64,000 bases of DNA. It comes from Planctomycetota bacterium (GTDB taxonomy: Bacteria > Planctomycetota > UBA1135 > GCA-002686595). Positions 49,165 to 57,692 of the stretch are shown here, in pieces (the stretch's first letter is position 1; each line of letters starts with the position of its first letter). A model generated the notes under the pieces. The model ran no database searches. It saw only the letters and a program-made list of their open reading frames with translations, and was not told the DNA's origin. The stretch spans positions 62,001-126,000 of the forward strand of contig JACKHS010000007.1 of NCBI GenBank assembly GCA_020638875.1. Direction: 5' to 3'. The position numbers were made by a program, and so were the translations under genes.

Positions 49165-49199
49165 AGCGCGCCCGCGAACTTCGCGCGCCGCGTGCATCC
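49159..49199. promoter_or_regulatory. 41-bp symmetric centre of the divergent promoters
   Basis: GGATGCA (49159-49165) and TGCATCC (49193-49199) are the two back-to-back -35 elements; GCGAA-C-TTCGC (49174-49184) is a perfect dyad exactly at the same centre, position 49179. The inner dyad is not needed for either promoter and may be an operator. Confidence 0.6.
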
Positions 49200-49220
49200 G
49201 CCGGGCGCCCGCGCGCGAAG
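49194..49220 (+). promoter_or_regulatory. ECF-type promoter of the lipid-modification operon
   Basis: GCATCC (49194-49199), 16-bp spacer, CGAAG (49216-49220), 8 nt, then the GTG at 49229. No Shine-Dalgarno separates it from the start codon, so the mRNA should be leaderless or nearly so. Confidence 0.75.
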
Positions 49221-49228
49221 CCTCCCGC

Positions 49229-50038
49229 GTGGACGGCTCCTGGACCCCGACGCTCGCCGCGCTGCCGCTCGTCTCGCTGGGCATGGCCGCGCTCTGGCGG
49301 CGTCAGCGCGCGGGCGGCAACGCGGGCTGGGTCGACCTGGCCTGGAGCGCCGGCATCGGGCTGCTCGCCGTCGCGCACGCCGTGCTCGGCGCGGGGTGGG
49401 GGCCGCGGCGCCTGCTCGTCGCCGCGCTCGCCGGCGGCTGGTCGCTGCGCCTCTCGCTGCACCTGTGGGAGCGCCTGCGCCGCGAGACGGAGGACGGCCG
49501 CTACGCCGCCTTGCGCCGCGCGTGGGGCGCGCGCTTCCATGCGCGGCTGTTCTGGTTCTACCAAGTGCAGGCGCTGCTCGTCGTGCTGCTCGGCCTGTGC
49601 TTCCAGGTGCTGTGCGCCGCGCCCGCCGCGGGCTGGCGCGCGACCGACGCCGCCGCCGTGCTGCTCTTCGCGCTGTCGCTCGCCGGCGAGAGCGTCGCCG
49701 ACGCGCAACTGCGGCGCTTCCGCCGCGACCCGGCGCAGCGCGGGCGCACCTGCCGGGCGGGGCTGTGGGGCTGGTCGCGCCACCCCAACTACTTCTTCGA
49801 GTGGCTGCACTGGCTCGTCTATCCGCTGCTCGGTGTCGGGCTCGCGCACGGCGCGCTGCTGTGGTTCGCGCCCGCGCTGATGCTGCTGCTCGTGCTGAAG
49901 GTCACCGGCGTGCCGCCCACCGAGGAGCAGGCGCTGCGCAGCCGCGGCGACGACTACCGCGCCTACCAGCGCACCACGAACGCCTTCTTCCCCGGGCCGC
50001 CGCGCGCCGCGCGGGCGCACGCCCCACGCAACCCCTGA
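49229..50038 (+). CDS. DUF1295 (steroid 5-alpha-reductase-like) membrane enzyme
   Basis: 269 aa, about six membrane helices. Signature of DUF1295: GLWGWSRHPNYFFEWLHWLVYPLLG near the C-terminus, preceded by FWFYQVQALLVVLLGL and followed by PPTEEQALRSRGDDYRAYQRTTNAFFPG. Relatives reduce C=C bonds or methylate isoprenoid and steroid lipids. First gene of a seven-gene operon joined by 4-nt overlaps. GTG start chosen from the promoter spacing. Confidence 0.9.
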   Translation: MDGSWTPTLAALPLVSLGMAALWRRQRAGGNAGWVDLAWSAGIGLLAVAHAVLGAGWGPRRLLVAALAGGWSLRLSLHLWERLRRETEDGRYAALRRAWGARFHARLFWFYQVQALLVVLLGLCFQVLCAAPAAGWRATDAAAVLLFALSLAGESVADAQLRRFRRDPAQRGRTCRAGLWGWSRHPNYFFEWLHWLVYPLLGVGLAHGALLWFAPALMLLLVLKVTGVPPTEEQALRSRGDDYRAYQRTTNAFFPGPPRAARAHAPRNP

Positions 50039-50048
50039 CCACCGCCCC

Positions 50049-51095
50049 ATGAAGACCGCCCTGTCCCTGGTCGAGCGCGGCTACGTGCCCGCGCCCGTCG
50101 TGCGCTTCGGCATCCGCCGCTTGCTGGCCGACCGCCTGCGCGAGCAGGCGCGCCTGTTCGACGGCCGCCGCGACCACGCGCTCGACGCCTGGGTCGAGCA
50201 CATGCGCGGCGGCGACGTCGCGCCGGTGCCCGAGAAGGCCAACGAGCAGCACTACGAGGTGCCGCCGGCCTTCTTCGAGGCCGTGCTCGGCCGGCGCTTG
50301 AAGTACAGCAGCGCGCTGTTCGAGCGCGCCGACACGACGCTCGACGAGGCCGAGGACGCCATGCTCGCGCTGACGTGCGAGCGCGCCCGCCTGACGGACG
50401 GACAGGACGTGCTCGAGCTGGGCTGCGGCTGGGGCTCGCTGACGCTGTGGATGGCCGAGCGCTATCCGGCCAGCCGCATCACCGCGGTCTCGAACTCCGC
50501 GCCGCAGCGGCGCTTCATCGAGCAGCGCGCCCGCGCGCGCGGCCTCGCGAACGTGCGCGTGCTGACCCGCGACATGAACGCCTTCGAGGCCGAGGGCACC
50601 TTCGACCGCGTCGTGTCGGTCGAGATGTTCGAGCACATGCGCAACTGGGAGGCGCTGCTCGCGCGCGTCGCCCGTTGGTTGCGCCCCGACGGCCGGCTGT
50701 TCCTGCACGTCTTCGCGCACCGGCGCTACGCCTACCCGTTCGAGGTGCGCGACGAGAGCGACTGGATGAGCCGCTGGTTCTTCACGGGCGGGATGATGCC
50801 GAGCGTCGACCTGCCCGACCGGCTGGACGCGCCCTTCGAGACCGAGCAGCGCTGGGTCGTGCCCGGGACGCACTACGCGCGCACCGCGGAGGCCTGGCTC
50901 GCGAACCTCGAGGCGCGCCGCGCGCAGCTCGCACCGGTGCTCGCCGCGACCTACGGCGCGGACGCGGCCGACGTGTGGTACCACCGCTGGCGCGTGTTCT
51001 TCCTGGCCTGCGCGGAGCTGTTCGCCTACGGCGGCGGCGACGAGTGGGTCGTGGCGCACCACCTGCTGCGACCCGCGGCGCGGGGGGGCGCGTGA
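50049..51095 (+). CDS. CFA-synthase-like SAM methyltransferase
   Basis: 348 aa. The methyltransferase core has VLELGCGWGSLTLWMAERYP (SAM-binding motif I), FDRVVSVEMFEHMRNWE, and the family opening ANEQHYEVPPAFFEAVLGRRLKYSSALF. It lacks the N-terminal lipid-binding domain of full CFA synthases. Similar enzymes add a methyl or methylene to unsaturated acyl chains of phospholipids. A second, full-length CFA homologue is encoded 3 kb downstream, so the two may act in sequence. Confidence 0.9.
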   Translation: MKTALSLVERGYVPAPVVRFGIRRLLADRLREQARLFDGRRDHALDAWVEHMRGGDVAPVPEKANEQHYEVPPAFFEAVLGRRLKYSSALFERADTTLDEAEDAMLALTCERARLTDGQDVLELGCGWGSLTLWMAERYPASRITAVSNSAPQRRFIEQRARARGLANVRVLTRDMNAFEAEGTFDRVVSVEMFEHMRNWEALLARVARWLRPDGRLFLHVFAHRRYAYPFEVRDESDWMSRWFFTGGMMPSVDLPDRLDAPFETEQRWVVPGTHYARTAEAWLANLEARRAQLAPVLAATYGADAADVWYHRWRVFFLACAELFAYGGGDEWVVAHHLLRPAARGGA

Positions 51096-52045
51096 GCGTC
51101 GCCGGCGCCGCGCGCGGGGGCCTGCGCAGCTTCGCGCGCTGGTTCGACTCGTGGGCGCCCGACGAGCGCGACGCGACGCGCGACCCCGACGGCGTCGACT
51201 GGCTGCGTTTGGTGCCCTTCGTCGCGCTGCACCTCGCGTGCGGCCTGGTGCTCGTCGTCGGCTGGAGCTGGACCGCGCTGGCCGTGGCCGTCGGCTGGTA
51301 CGCCGCGCGCATGTTCGCGATCACGGCCTTCTACCACCGCTACTTCTCGCACCGCGCCTTCGAGACCACGCGCGCGGCGCAGTTCCTCTTCGCGCTGCTG
51401 GGGCTCGCGGCGGTGCAGCGCGGTCCGCTGTGGTGGGCGAGTCACCACCGCGCGCACCACCGCGACTCGGACGGCGAGCGCGACGTGCACTCGCCCGAGC
51501 GGCGCGGCTTCTGGTACAGCCACGTGGGCTGGATCCTCGTGCACGCGAACTTCCGCACGCGGCTCGAGCTCGTGCCCGACCTGGCGGCCTTCCCCGAGCT
51601 GCGCCTGCTCGACCGCTACGACGTGCTGGGGCCGCTGCTCTCGATCCCCGCGTTCTACGGCCTGGGCGTCGCGCTCGCGGCGCTGGGGCTCGACACCAGC
51701 GGCGGCCAGGTGCTCGTGTGGGGCTTCGTCGTCTCGACCGTCGTGACCTACCACGCGACGTTCACGATCAACTCGCTGGCGCACCGGTGCGGCGCGCGGC
51801 GCTACGCGACGCGCGACCGCAGCCGCAACAACTGGTGGCTCGCGCTGCTGACCTTCGGCGAGGGCTGGCACAACAACCACCACCGCTACCCCGCCTCGGC
51901 GCGCCAGGGCTTCGCGTGGTGGGGGCTCGACCTGTCGTACGTCGCGCTGCGCGCGCTCGCGGTGCTGGGCGTCGTGCGCGGCCTGCGGCCGGTGCCGGCG
52001 CGCGTGCTGGCCGAGGGCGGGCTGCGGCCCCGGGGGCGCGCGTGA
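51092..52045 (+). CDS. Delta-9-type fatty-acyl desaturase
   Basis: 317 aa. The three His boxes of membrane acyl-CoA/acyl-lipid desaturases are present: HRYFSHRAF, HHRAHHRDSD and HNNHHRYP. Four membrane helices lie between them. A di-iron enzyme that would make the double bond used by the neighbouring CFA-like methyltransferases. GTG start overlapping the previous stop (GTGA). Confidence 0.93.
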   Translation: MSVAGAARGGLRSFARWFDSWAPDERDATRDPDGVDWLRLVPFVALHLACGLVLVVGWSWTALAVAVGWYAARMFAITAFYHRYFSHRAFETTRAAQFLFALLGLAAVQRGPLWWASHHRAHHRDSDGERDVHSPERRGFWYSHVGWILVHANFRTRLELVPDLAAFPELRLLDRYDVLGPLLSIPAFYGLGVALAALGLDTSGGQVLVWGFVVSTVVTYHATFTINSLAHRCGARRYATRDRSRNNWWLALLTFGEGWHNNHHRYPASARQGFAWWGLDLSYVALRALAVLGVVRGLRPVPARVLAEGGLRPRGRA

Positions 52046-53298
52046 AGGTCGCCGTCGTCGGCGCCGGCATCGCCGGCCTGGTGGCCGCGCGCGAGCTGTC
52101 GCGCGGGCAGGAGGTGCACGTCTTCGAGGCAGCCGACTGGATCGGCGGCCACACGCACACCGTCGACGTGGACGACCCGCAGCTCGGCCGCATCCCCGTC
52201 GACACCGGCTTCATCGTCTTCAACGAGGCCACCTACCCGGGCCTGTGCGCGCTGCTGCGCGAGCTCGGGGTGGCGTGGAAGCCCAGCGACATGAGCTTCT
52301 CGGTGCGCGTCGACGCCGCCGACTTCGAGTACAACGGCACGAACCTCGACGGCCTGCTGGCGCAGCGCTCCAACGCGCTGCGGCCGCGCTTCTGGCGCAT
52401 GGTGCGCGACATCCTGCGCTTCTACCGCGAGGCGCCGGCCGTGCTGGAGCGGCCCGACGACGGCACCACGCTGGGGGCGTTCCTCGAGCGCGGCCGCTAC
52501 TCGCGCGAGTTCGTCGAGCACCACCTCGTGCCCATGGGCGCCGCGGTGTGGTCCTCGTCGCGCGCCGCGATGTGGAGCTTCCCGCTGCGCTTCCTGGTGC
52601 AGTTCTTCCACAACCACGGCTTCCTGAAGGTCGACGACCGGCCGCAGTGGCTCGTGGTGGCGGGCGGCTCGCGCGCCTACGTCGAGCCGCTGGTCGCGCC
52701 CTTCCGCGAGCGCGTCCACGCGCGCACGCCGGTCGCGCGCGTCGAGCGCGGCGCGGAGGGCGTGCGCCTGGTCACCGCGGCGGGGGAGGCGGCGTGGTTC
52801 GACCGCGTCGTGCTCGCGACGCACGCCGACACCAGCCTGCGCCTGCTCGCCGACGCGACGCCGCTCGAGCGCGAGGTGCTGGGCGCCTTCCGCTTCCAGC
52901 GCAACGAGGTGCTGCTGCACACCGACGCGCGCCTGATGCCGCGCCGCCGGCGCGCGTGGGCGAGCTGGAACTACCACGTCACCGACCCGCCCTCCGAGCT
53001 GCCGACGGTGACCTACTGGATGAACCGCCTGCAGTCGATCCCCAGCTCGACGGACTACCTCGTCACGCTCAACCGCGCGGCCGACGTCGACCCCGCGCGC
53101 GTGCTCGGCCGCTGGGTCTACCACCACCCGATCTTCGACCAGGCGGCCGTCGCCGCGCAGCGCCGCCACGCCGAGGTCGACGGGCGCGACCGCGTGCACT
53201 TCTGCGGCGCGTACTGGCGCTGGGGCTTCCACGAGGACGGGCTGTGGAGCGCGCAGGTCGCCGCGCGGCGCGTGCGGCCGGAGGCGGTGCTCGCGTGA
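52042..53298 (+). CDS. FAD-dependent amine-oxidase-like oxidoreductase
   Basis: 418 aa. Starts with the dinucleotide motif VAVVGAGIAGLVAARELS and ends with the FAD signature HFCGAYWRWGFHEDGLWSAQ. DTGFIVFNEATYPGL and GGHTHTVDV are typical of the group that sits next to DUF1365 and CFA synthase in many bacteria. A homologue in Rhodobacter (RSP_1090) is part of the singlet-oxygen response and of methylated/furan fatty acid formation; a lipid desaturation role is inferred here. Overlaps both neighbours by 4 nt. Confidence 0.9.
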   Translation: MKVAVVGAGIAGLVAARELSRGQEVHVFEAADWIGGHTHTVDVDDPQLGRIPVDTGFIVFNEATYPGLCALLRELGVAWKPSDMSFSVRVDAADFEYNGTNLDGLLAQRSNALRPRFWRMVRDILRFYREAPAVLERPDDGTTLGAFLERGRYSREFVEHHLVPMGAAVWSSSRAAMWSFPLRFLVQFFHNHGFLKVDDRPQWLVVAGGSRAYVEPLVAPFRERVHARTPVARVERGAEGVRLVTAAGEAAWFDRVVLATHADTSLRLLADATPLEREVLGAFRFQRNEVLLHTDARLMPRRRRAWASWNYHVTDPPSELPTVTYWMNRLQSIPSSTDYLVTLNRAADVDPARVLGRWVYHHPIFDQAAVAAQRRHAEVDGRDRVHFCGAYWRWGFHEDGLWSAQVAARRVRPEAVLA

Positions 53299-54074
53299 AC
53301 GGCGCCAGCGCGTTGTACGAGGGGCGCGTGACGCACCGCCGGCTCGAGCCGGGCGGGCACGGCTTCGCGTACCGCGTGTTCCTGCTGTACCTCGACCTCG
53401 GCGAGCTCGACGCGCTGACGCGCGCGGTGGGGCCCTTCTCGCACCGCGGCCCGGCGCCCGTGCGCTTCCGGCGCGCGGACTACCTCGGCCCCGCCGAGCG
53501 CCCGCTCGACGAGGCCGCGCGCGACGTGGTCGAGGCGCGGCTGGGGCGGCGGCCCGCCGGCCCGGTGCGCCTGCTCACGCACGCGCGCACCTGGGGCTAC
53601 GTCTTCAACCCCGTCAGCTTCTACTACTGCCACGACGGCGACGGCGCGCTCGACGCCATCGTGGCGGAGATCACGAACACGCCGTGGGGGGAGCGCCACG
53701 CCTACGTGCTCGACGCGCGCCAGGACGCGGCGCCCGGCGCGCGCGCGCGCTTCGCCAAGGCCTTCCACGTCTCGCCGTTCCAGCCGCTGGAGCAGCAGTA
53801 CGCCTGGCGCTTCGGCGCGCCCGGCGCGTCGCTGCGCGTGGACATGACGAACCTCGACGCCGCAGGCGCGCGCTTCCACGCGACGCTCGCGCTGCGCCGG
53901 CGGCCGCTGACGACGCGCGGCCTCCTCGGCGCGCTCGCGCGGCACCCGTTCCTGACCCACCGCGTCTGGCTCGCGATCTACGCGCAGGCCGCGCGGCTGT
54001 ACCTCGGGCGTGCGCCCTTCCACGTGCACCCCGCCAAGCGCGCCGGCGCCGCGTCGGCCGGAGACCCCGCATGA
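53295..54074 (+). CDS. DUF1365 protein
   Basis: 259 aa. DUF1365 phrases: SALYEGRVTHRRLEPGGHGFAYRVFLLYLDLGEL, LLTHARTWGYVFNPVSFYYC, AEITNTPWGERHAYVL, KAFHVSPFQPLEQQYAWRF. Always found with the FAD oxidase and CFA synthase; function not known, probably in lipid modification. Soluble except for a weak hydrophobic C-terminus. Overlaps the neighbouring genes by 4 nt on both sides. Confidence 0.92.
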   Translation: MNGASALYEGRVTHRRLEPGGHGFAYRVFLLYLDLGELDALTRAVGPFSHRGPAPVRFRRADYLGPAERPLDEAARDVVEARLGRRPAGPVRLLTHARTWGYVFNPVSFYYCHDGDGALDAIVAEITNTPWGERHAYVLDARQDAAPGARARFAKAFHVSPFQPLEQQYAWRFGAPGASLRVDMTNLDAAGARFHATLALRRRPLTTRGLLGALARHPFLTHRVWLAIYAQAARLYLGRAPFHVHPAKRAGAASAGDPA

Positions 54075-55348
54075 AGACCCAGACCCTCACCACCGTCGGG
54101 CGGCCCGCCGCCCCCTCCGCGACGCGCACGCCCTGGCTGCAGCGCGCCGTGCTCGCGCGCCTCGCGCGCATCGACCAGGGCTCGCTGACCGTCGAGGTCG
54201 ACGGGGCACGCCACGTGCTCGGCCGCCCCGACGACGCGCGCGCGCCGCACGGCGCCCTGCGCGTGCGCGACGCGCGCTTCTGGTCGGCCGTGGCGCGGCG
54301 CGGCAGCGTCGGCGCGGGCGAGGCCTACGCCGCCGGCTGGTGGACCAGCGACGCGCCGGCCGAGGTCGTGCGCGTGATGGTGCGCAACCAGGGCGCGCTG
54401 GTCGGCCTGGAGGGCGGGCTCGCGCGGCTCTCGCGGCCGCTGCTCGCCGCCTACCACGCGCTGCGCGACAACACCGAGCGCGGCAGCCGCGCGAACATCG
54501 CGGCGCACTACGACCTCTCGAACGAGTTCTTCGCGCTGTTCCTCGACGACACGATGACCTACTCGTGCGGCGTCTTCGAGCGGCCGGACGCGAGCCTGCG
54601 CGAGGCGTCGGTCGCCAAGATCGACCGCCTGTGCCGCAAGCTCGAGCTCTCGCCCCGCGACCACCTGCTCGAGATCGGCACCGGCTGGGGCGCGCTGGCC
54701 ATCCACGCCGCGCGCGAGTACGGCTGCCGCGTGACGACGACGACGATCTCGCGCGAGCAGCACGCGCTGGCGGCCGAGCGCATCCGCGCGGCAGGTCTCG
54801 AGGACCGCATCGACCTGCGCTTCGAGGACTACCGGCGCCTCACGGGCACCTACGACAAGCTCGTCTCGGTCGAGATGATCGAGGCCGTCGGGCACCGCTG
54901 GTACGGCGCGTTCTTCCAGCGCTGCGCCGAGCTGCTGACGCCCGAGGGCACCCTGGCGCTGCAGGCGATCACCATCGCCGACCAGCACTACGAGGCGGCC
55001 AAGAACGCGGTGGACTTCATCCAGCGGCACATCTTCCCCGGCTCGTGCATCCCCTCGGTCACGGCGCTGTGCGACGCGGCGACGCGCGCCAGCGACCTGC
55101 GCCTCGTCGACCTCGAGGACATCGGCGCGCACTACGTGCCGACGCTCGCGGCCTGGAACCGCAACCTGCGCGCACGCTGGGACGACGCCAAGGCGCTGGG
55201 CCACGACGAGACCTTCCTGCGCCTGTGGGAGTTCTACTTCGCCTACTGCGAGGGCGGCTTCGCCGAGCGCCACATCGGCGACGTGCAGCTGCTGCTGCAG
55301 CGGCCGCTGGCCCGCCCCGCGCTGCGCGCGCGGCCGCTCGAGGCGTGA
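54071..55348 (+). CDS. cfa: Cyclopropane-fatty-acyl-phospholipid synthase
   Basis: 425 aa, full CFA length. N-terminal domain about 1-130, then NIAAHYDLSNEFFALFLDDTMTYSCGVF (family signature), LLEIGTGWGALAIHAAREYG (SAM site), VEMIEAVGHRWYGAFF, and QRHIFPGSCIPSV near the active site. Transfers a methylene from SAM to cis double bonds of membrane phospholipids; related UfaM enzymes methylate instead. Which product is made here cannot be told from sequence. Confidence 0.92.
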   Translation: MKTQTLTTVGRPAAPSATRTPWLQRAVLARLARIDQGSLTVEVDGARHVLGRPDDARAPHGALRVRDARFWSAVARRGSVGAGEAYAAGWWTSDAPAEVVRVMVRNQGALVGLEGGLARLSRPLLAAYHALRDNTERGSRANIAAHYDLSNEFFALFLDDTMTYSCGVFERPDASLREASVAKIDRLCRKLELSPRDHLLEIGTGWGALAIHAAREYGCRVTTTTISREQHALAAERIRAAGLEDRIDLRFEDYRRLTGTYDKLVSVEMIEAVGHRWYGAFFQRCAELLTPEGTLALQAITIADQHYEAAKNAVDFIQRHIFPGSCIPSVTALCDAATRASDLRLVDLEDIGAHYVPTLAAWNRNLRARWDDAKALGHDETFLRLWEFYFAYCEGGFAERHIGDVQLLLQRPLARPALRARPLEA

Positions 55349-55847
55349 CGAAGCTCGTGGACTTCGCGCTCTCCCAGGGCGCGTGGTTCGCGGCCGTGAC
55401 GGGCGCCGCGGGCGGCGAGGCCTGGTGGGGGCCGGCCGCGGTGGCGCTGCTGCTCGCCGCGCGCCTGGCCGCGTTGCCGCGCGCGGAGCGCGGCGCCGAG
55501 CTGCGCTTCGCCCTGGCCGTCGGCCTCGCCGGGGGGCTGCTGGACTCGGGCCTGCGCGCGCTGGACCTCCTGCGCTACCCGACCTCCGCCGCGAGCGCGC
55601 TCGCGCCGCCCTTCATCGTCTCGCTGTGGACCGCCTTCGCGCTGCTGCCGCGCACCTCGCTCGCGTGGCTGCGCGGTCGCGCGGCGCTGGCCGCGCTCCT
55701 CGGCGCGGTGGGCGGGCCGCTCTCGTTCCTCGCGGGCGTGCGCCTCGGGGCGGTGGCGCCGGCAGCCAGGCGGCGCTCGCCTGGGCGGCGCTGGCGCTCG
55801 AGTACGCGCTCGTCACCCCGGCGCTCGTGCGCCTCGCGCCGCGCTGA
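55345..55847 (+). CDS. DUF2878 membrane protein, broken by one frameshift
   Basis: GTG start overlapping the cfa stop. Five membrane helices: FALSQGAWFAAVTGAAGG, AAVALLLAARLAALP, FIVSLWTAFALLPRTSLAWL, AALAALLGAVGGPLSFLAGVRLGA and, in the next frame, ALAWAALALEYALVTPALV. The frame shifts at about 55756 by loss of one base in GGTGGCGCC; the protein then ends at 55847 (about 167 aa). DUF2878 regularly ends the FAD oxidase/DUF1365/CFA cluster. The end overlaps the convergent RimK-like gene by 35 bp. Confidence 0.8.
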
Positions 55848-56697
55848 CGCGCTCGGCGAGCAGCGCGAGCACGGCGTGCACCGGCGCGTCGCCGTGCGCG
55901 GTGCGCAGGCCGGCGAGCCCCGGCGAGCCGTTGACCTCGGCGACGAGCGGACCGTCCTCGGACGGCAGCAGGTCGACGCCGCACACGTCGAGGTCGAGCA
56001 CGCGGGCGCAGCTCTCGGCCACCTCGCGCGCGCGCGCGTCGAGCGCGGCGGGGTGGGCGCTGCCGCCCTGGTGCAGGTTCGAGCGCCACTCGCCCGGTGC
56101 GGCGCGGCGCTCGACGCCGGCCACCGCGCGCCCGCCGACGACGAACACGCGCAGGTCGCGCCCGCCGGCCTCGCGCACGAAGCGTTGGAGCTGCGCGCGG
56201 CGCGCGAGCCCGAGGGCGTCGAGCTCGGCGGTCAGCGCGTCGGCGTCGGGCACCAGGCGCACCTCGTTGCCCTTCGTGCCGATCGGGTCCTTGAGCACCC
56301 AGGGCGGCGGGCCGAGCTCGGCCTGCAGGGCGCGCGCGTCCGCGTCGCCCGCGGCGAGCACGGTGGCGGGCAGCGGCAGGCCGGCCGCGGCGAGCTCGAG
56401 GTAGGCGCGCGTCTTGTCGCGCGTGACGCGCAGCGGCGCCGAGCGGTTCACACACGGCAGGCCGGCGAGCTCGAGCCCGCGCAGCACGTCGAAGCCGCGC
56501 TCGGGCGTCGCGCTGCCCATGCGCGTGAAGACGGCGTCGGGCGGCGCGTCGAGCGGCAGCGCGGGCGCGCGGCCGGCCACGTGCAGGAGGCGCAGCGGGT
56601 TGACCAGCGTCACGTCGTGCCCGGCGGCGCGCGCGACCTCGAGGAACACCTCGGTGCCCGGCGAGCCCTGGAGCTGCGAGAGCACCAGGAGCCTCAC
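55813..56697 (-). CDS. RimK-like ATP-grasp ligase
   Basis: 294 aa. ATP-grasp features: WVLKDPIGTKGNEVRLV (ATP lid), QRFVREAGGRDLRVFVVGGRAVAGVER, CGVDLLPSEDGPLVAEVNGSPGLAGL (Mg-binding Glu/Asn). Same superfamily as RimK and LysX, which add amino acids to peptides or proteins. GTG start overlaps the stop of the aspartoacylase-like gene. Third gene of a three-gene operon; a ligase acting on a small amino acid or peptide is inferred. Confidence 0.88.
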   Translation of the reverse strand: MRLLVLSQLQGSPGTEVFLEVARAAGHDVTLVNPLRLLHVAGRAPALPLDAPPDAVFTRMGSATPERGFDVLRGLELAGLPCVNRSAPLRVTRDKTRAYLELAAAGLPLPATVLAAGDADARALQAELGPPPWVLKDPIGTKGNEVRLVPDADALTAELDALGLARRAQLQRFVREAGGRDLRVFVVGGRAVAGVERRAAPGEWRSNLHQGGSAHPAALDARAREVAESCARVLDLDVCGVDLLPSEDGPLVAEVNGSPGLAGLRTAHGDAPVHAVLALLAERVSAARGARAPG

Positions 56698-57692
56698 GCG
56701 TCGCCCTCGCCGTCGAGCGGGTCGCCGGGCGTGCCCAGGTGGCAGAAGCGCGTGCCGGGGACGGCGACCGGGTGGCGCGACATGCCGATCACGACGCCGT
56801 CGGTCGGCGCGGTGTAGCTCTCGAGCTCGTGGCCGTACGGATCGACGAGGTGGGCGAGGCGCTGCTTCTTCTCGACCGACTCGCCGAGGCGGAACTCGTT
56901 GACGAGCAGGCCGCCGCCGCGCGTGCGCAGCCAGGTGGACTTGCGGCACAGGATCGGCGGCGCGTCGGGCAGCTTCTCGCTCGGCCCGCGCCACATCTCC
57001 AGCGCGGCGAGCACCCGCCGCACGCCTTGTTCGCCGCGGTCGACCATGCGGCCCTGGAACTCCTCCGGGTTGCCGGCCTCGACGGTGATGGCGTGCACGC
57101 CGCGGCCGCGCGCCGCGCTGCGCAGCGTGCCGTCGCCGCTCTTGCCGTGCAGCACGATCGTCGGGTGCATCAGCAGCGCGAGCTCGCGCGCCTCGGGCGA
57201 GGTCAGGTCGGCGCGCACGTAGAACGTGTTGATGCGCCCGCGGCTGGCCGTGTGGATGTCGACCAGGTAGTCGAGGTGCTCGACGAACACGGTCTGGAAC
57301 GCGCGCGCGTACTGCTCCGAGGGCAGGCCGCCGGTCTTGCCGGGGAACACCGTGTTCAGGTCGCGGTGGTCCTCGGGGAAGCGGCGTTGCTCGGCCTGGA
57401 AGGCCGGCACGTTGACGATCGGCGCGCACAGCAGCGTGCCGTGCAGCGTCGCCGGGTCGATCGCGCCGAGCAGGCTGTGGATGATGCGGATGCCGTTCAG
57501 CTCGTCGCCGTGCACCGCGGCCGAGAGCCCCAGTGTGGGGCCCGGGTGCGCGCCGCGCAGCACGACGATCGGGCAGTAGAGCGGGTTGCCGAGCCCGTCC
57601 TCGTAGATCGCGACGCGCAGGTCGGTGCGCGTCGCGACGGGGAACGAGGCGGGGTCGACCGGCGAGACGCCGCGGCGCTTGGGGCGGCTCAC
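56694..57692 (-). CDS. Succinylglutamate desuccinylase/aspartoacylase-family zinc hydrolase
   Basis: 332 aa. M14-like zinc site: AVHGDELNGIRIIHSLL (His and Glu ligands), FPEDHRDLNTVFPG and DIHTASRGRIN (third His), with a C-terminal beta domain (TAPTDGVVIGMSRHPVAVPG) as in AstE/AspA. Hydrolyses an N-acyl or peptide bond of an acidic amino acid derivative. GTG start overlapping the preceding stop by 4 nt. Paired with an ATP-grasp on either side. Confidence 0.9.
   Translation of the reverse strand: MSRPKRRGVSPVDPASFPVATRTDLRVAIYEDGLGNPLYCPIVVLRGAHPGPTLGLSAAVHGDELNGIRIIHSLLGAIDPATLHGTLLCAPIVNVPAFQAEQRRFPEDHRDLNTVFPGKTGGLPSEQYARAFQTVFVEHLDYLVDIHTASRGRINTFYVRADLTSPEARELALLMHPTIVLHGKSGDGTLRSAARGRGVHAITVEAGNPEEFQGRMVDRGEQGVRRVLAALEMWRGPSEKLPDAPPILCRKSTWLRTRGGGLLVNEFRLGESVEKKQRLAHLVDPYGHELESYTAPTDGVVIGMSRHPVAVPGTRFCHLGTPGDPLDGEGDA

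Noticed and set aside
49159..49199. CarH/LitR-type operator
   Set aside because: No MerR-family regulator is present in the window, and the outer arms are explained by back-to-back -35 elements.
50049..51095. The short CFA-like gene as a truncated copy of the downstream cfa
   Set aside because: It has its own intact start, SAM motifs and 4-nt overlap with the next gene, and the two differ throughout, so it is a separate family member.
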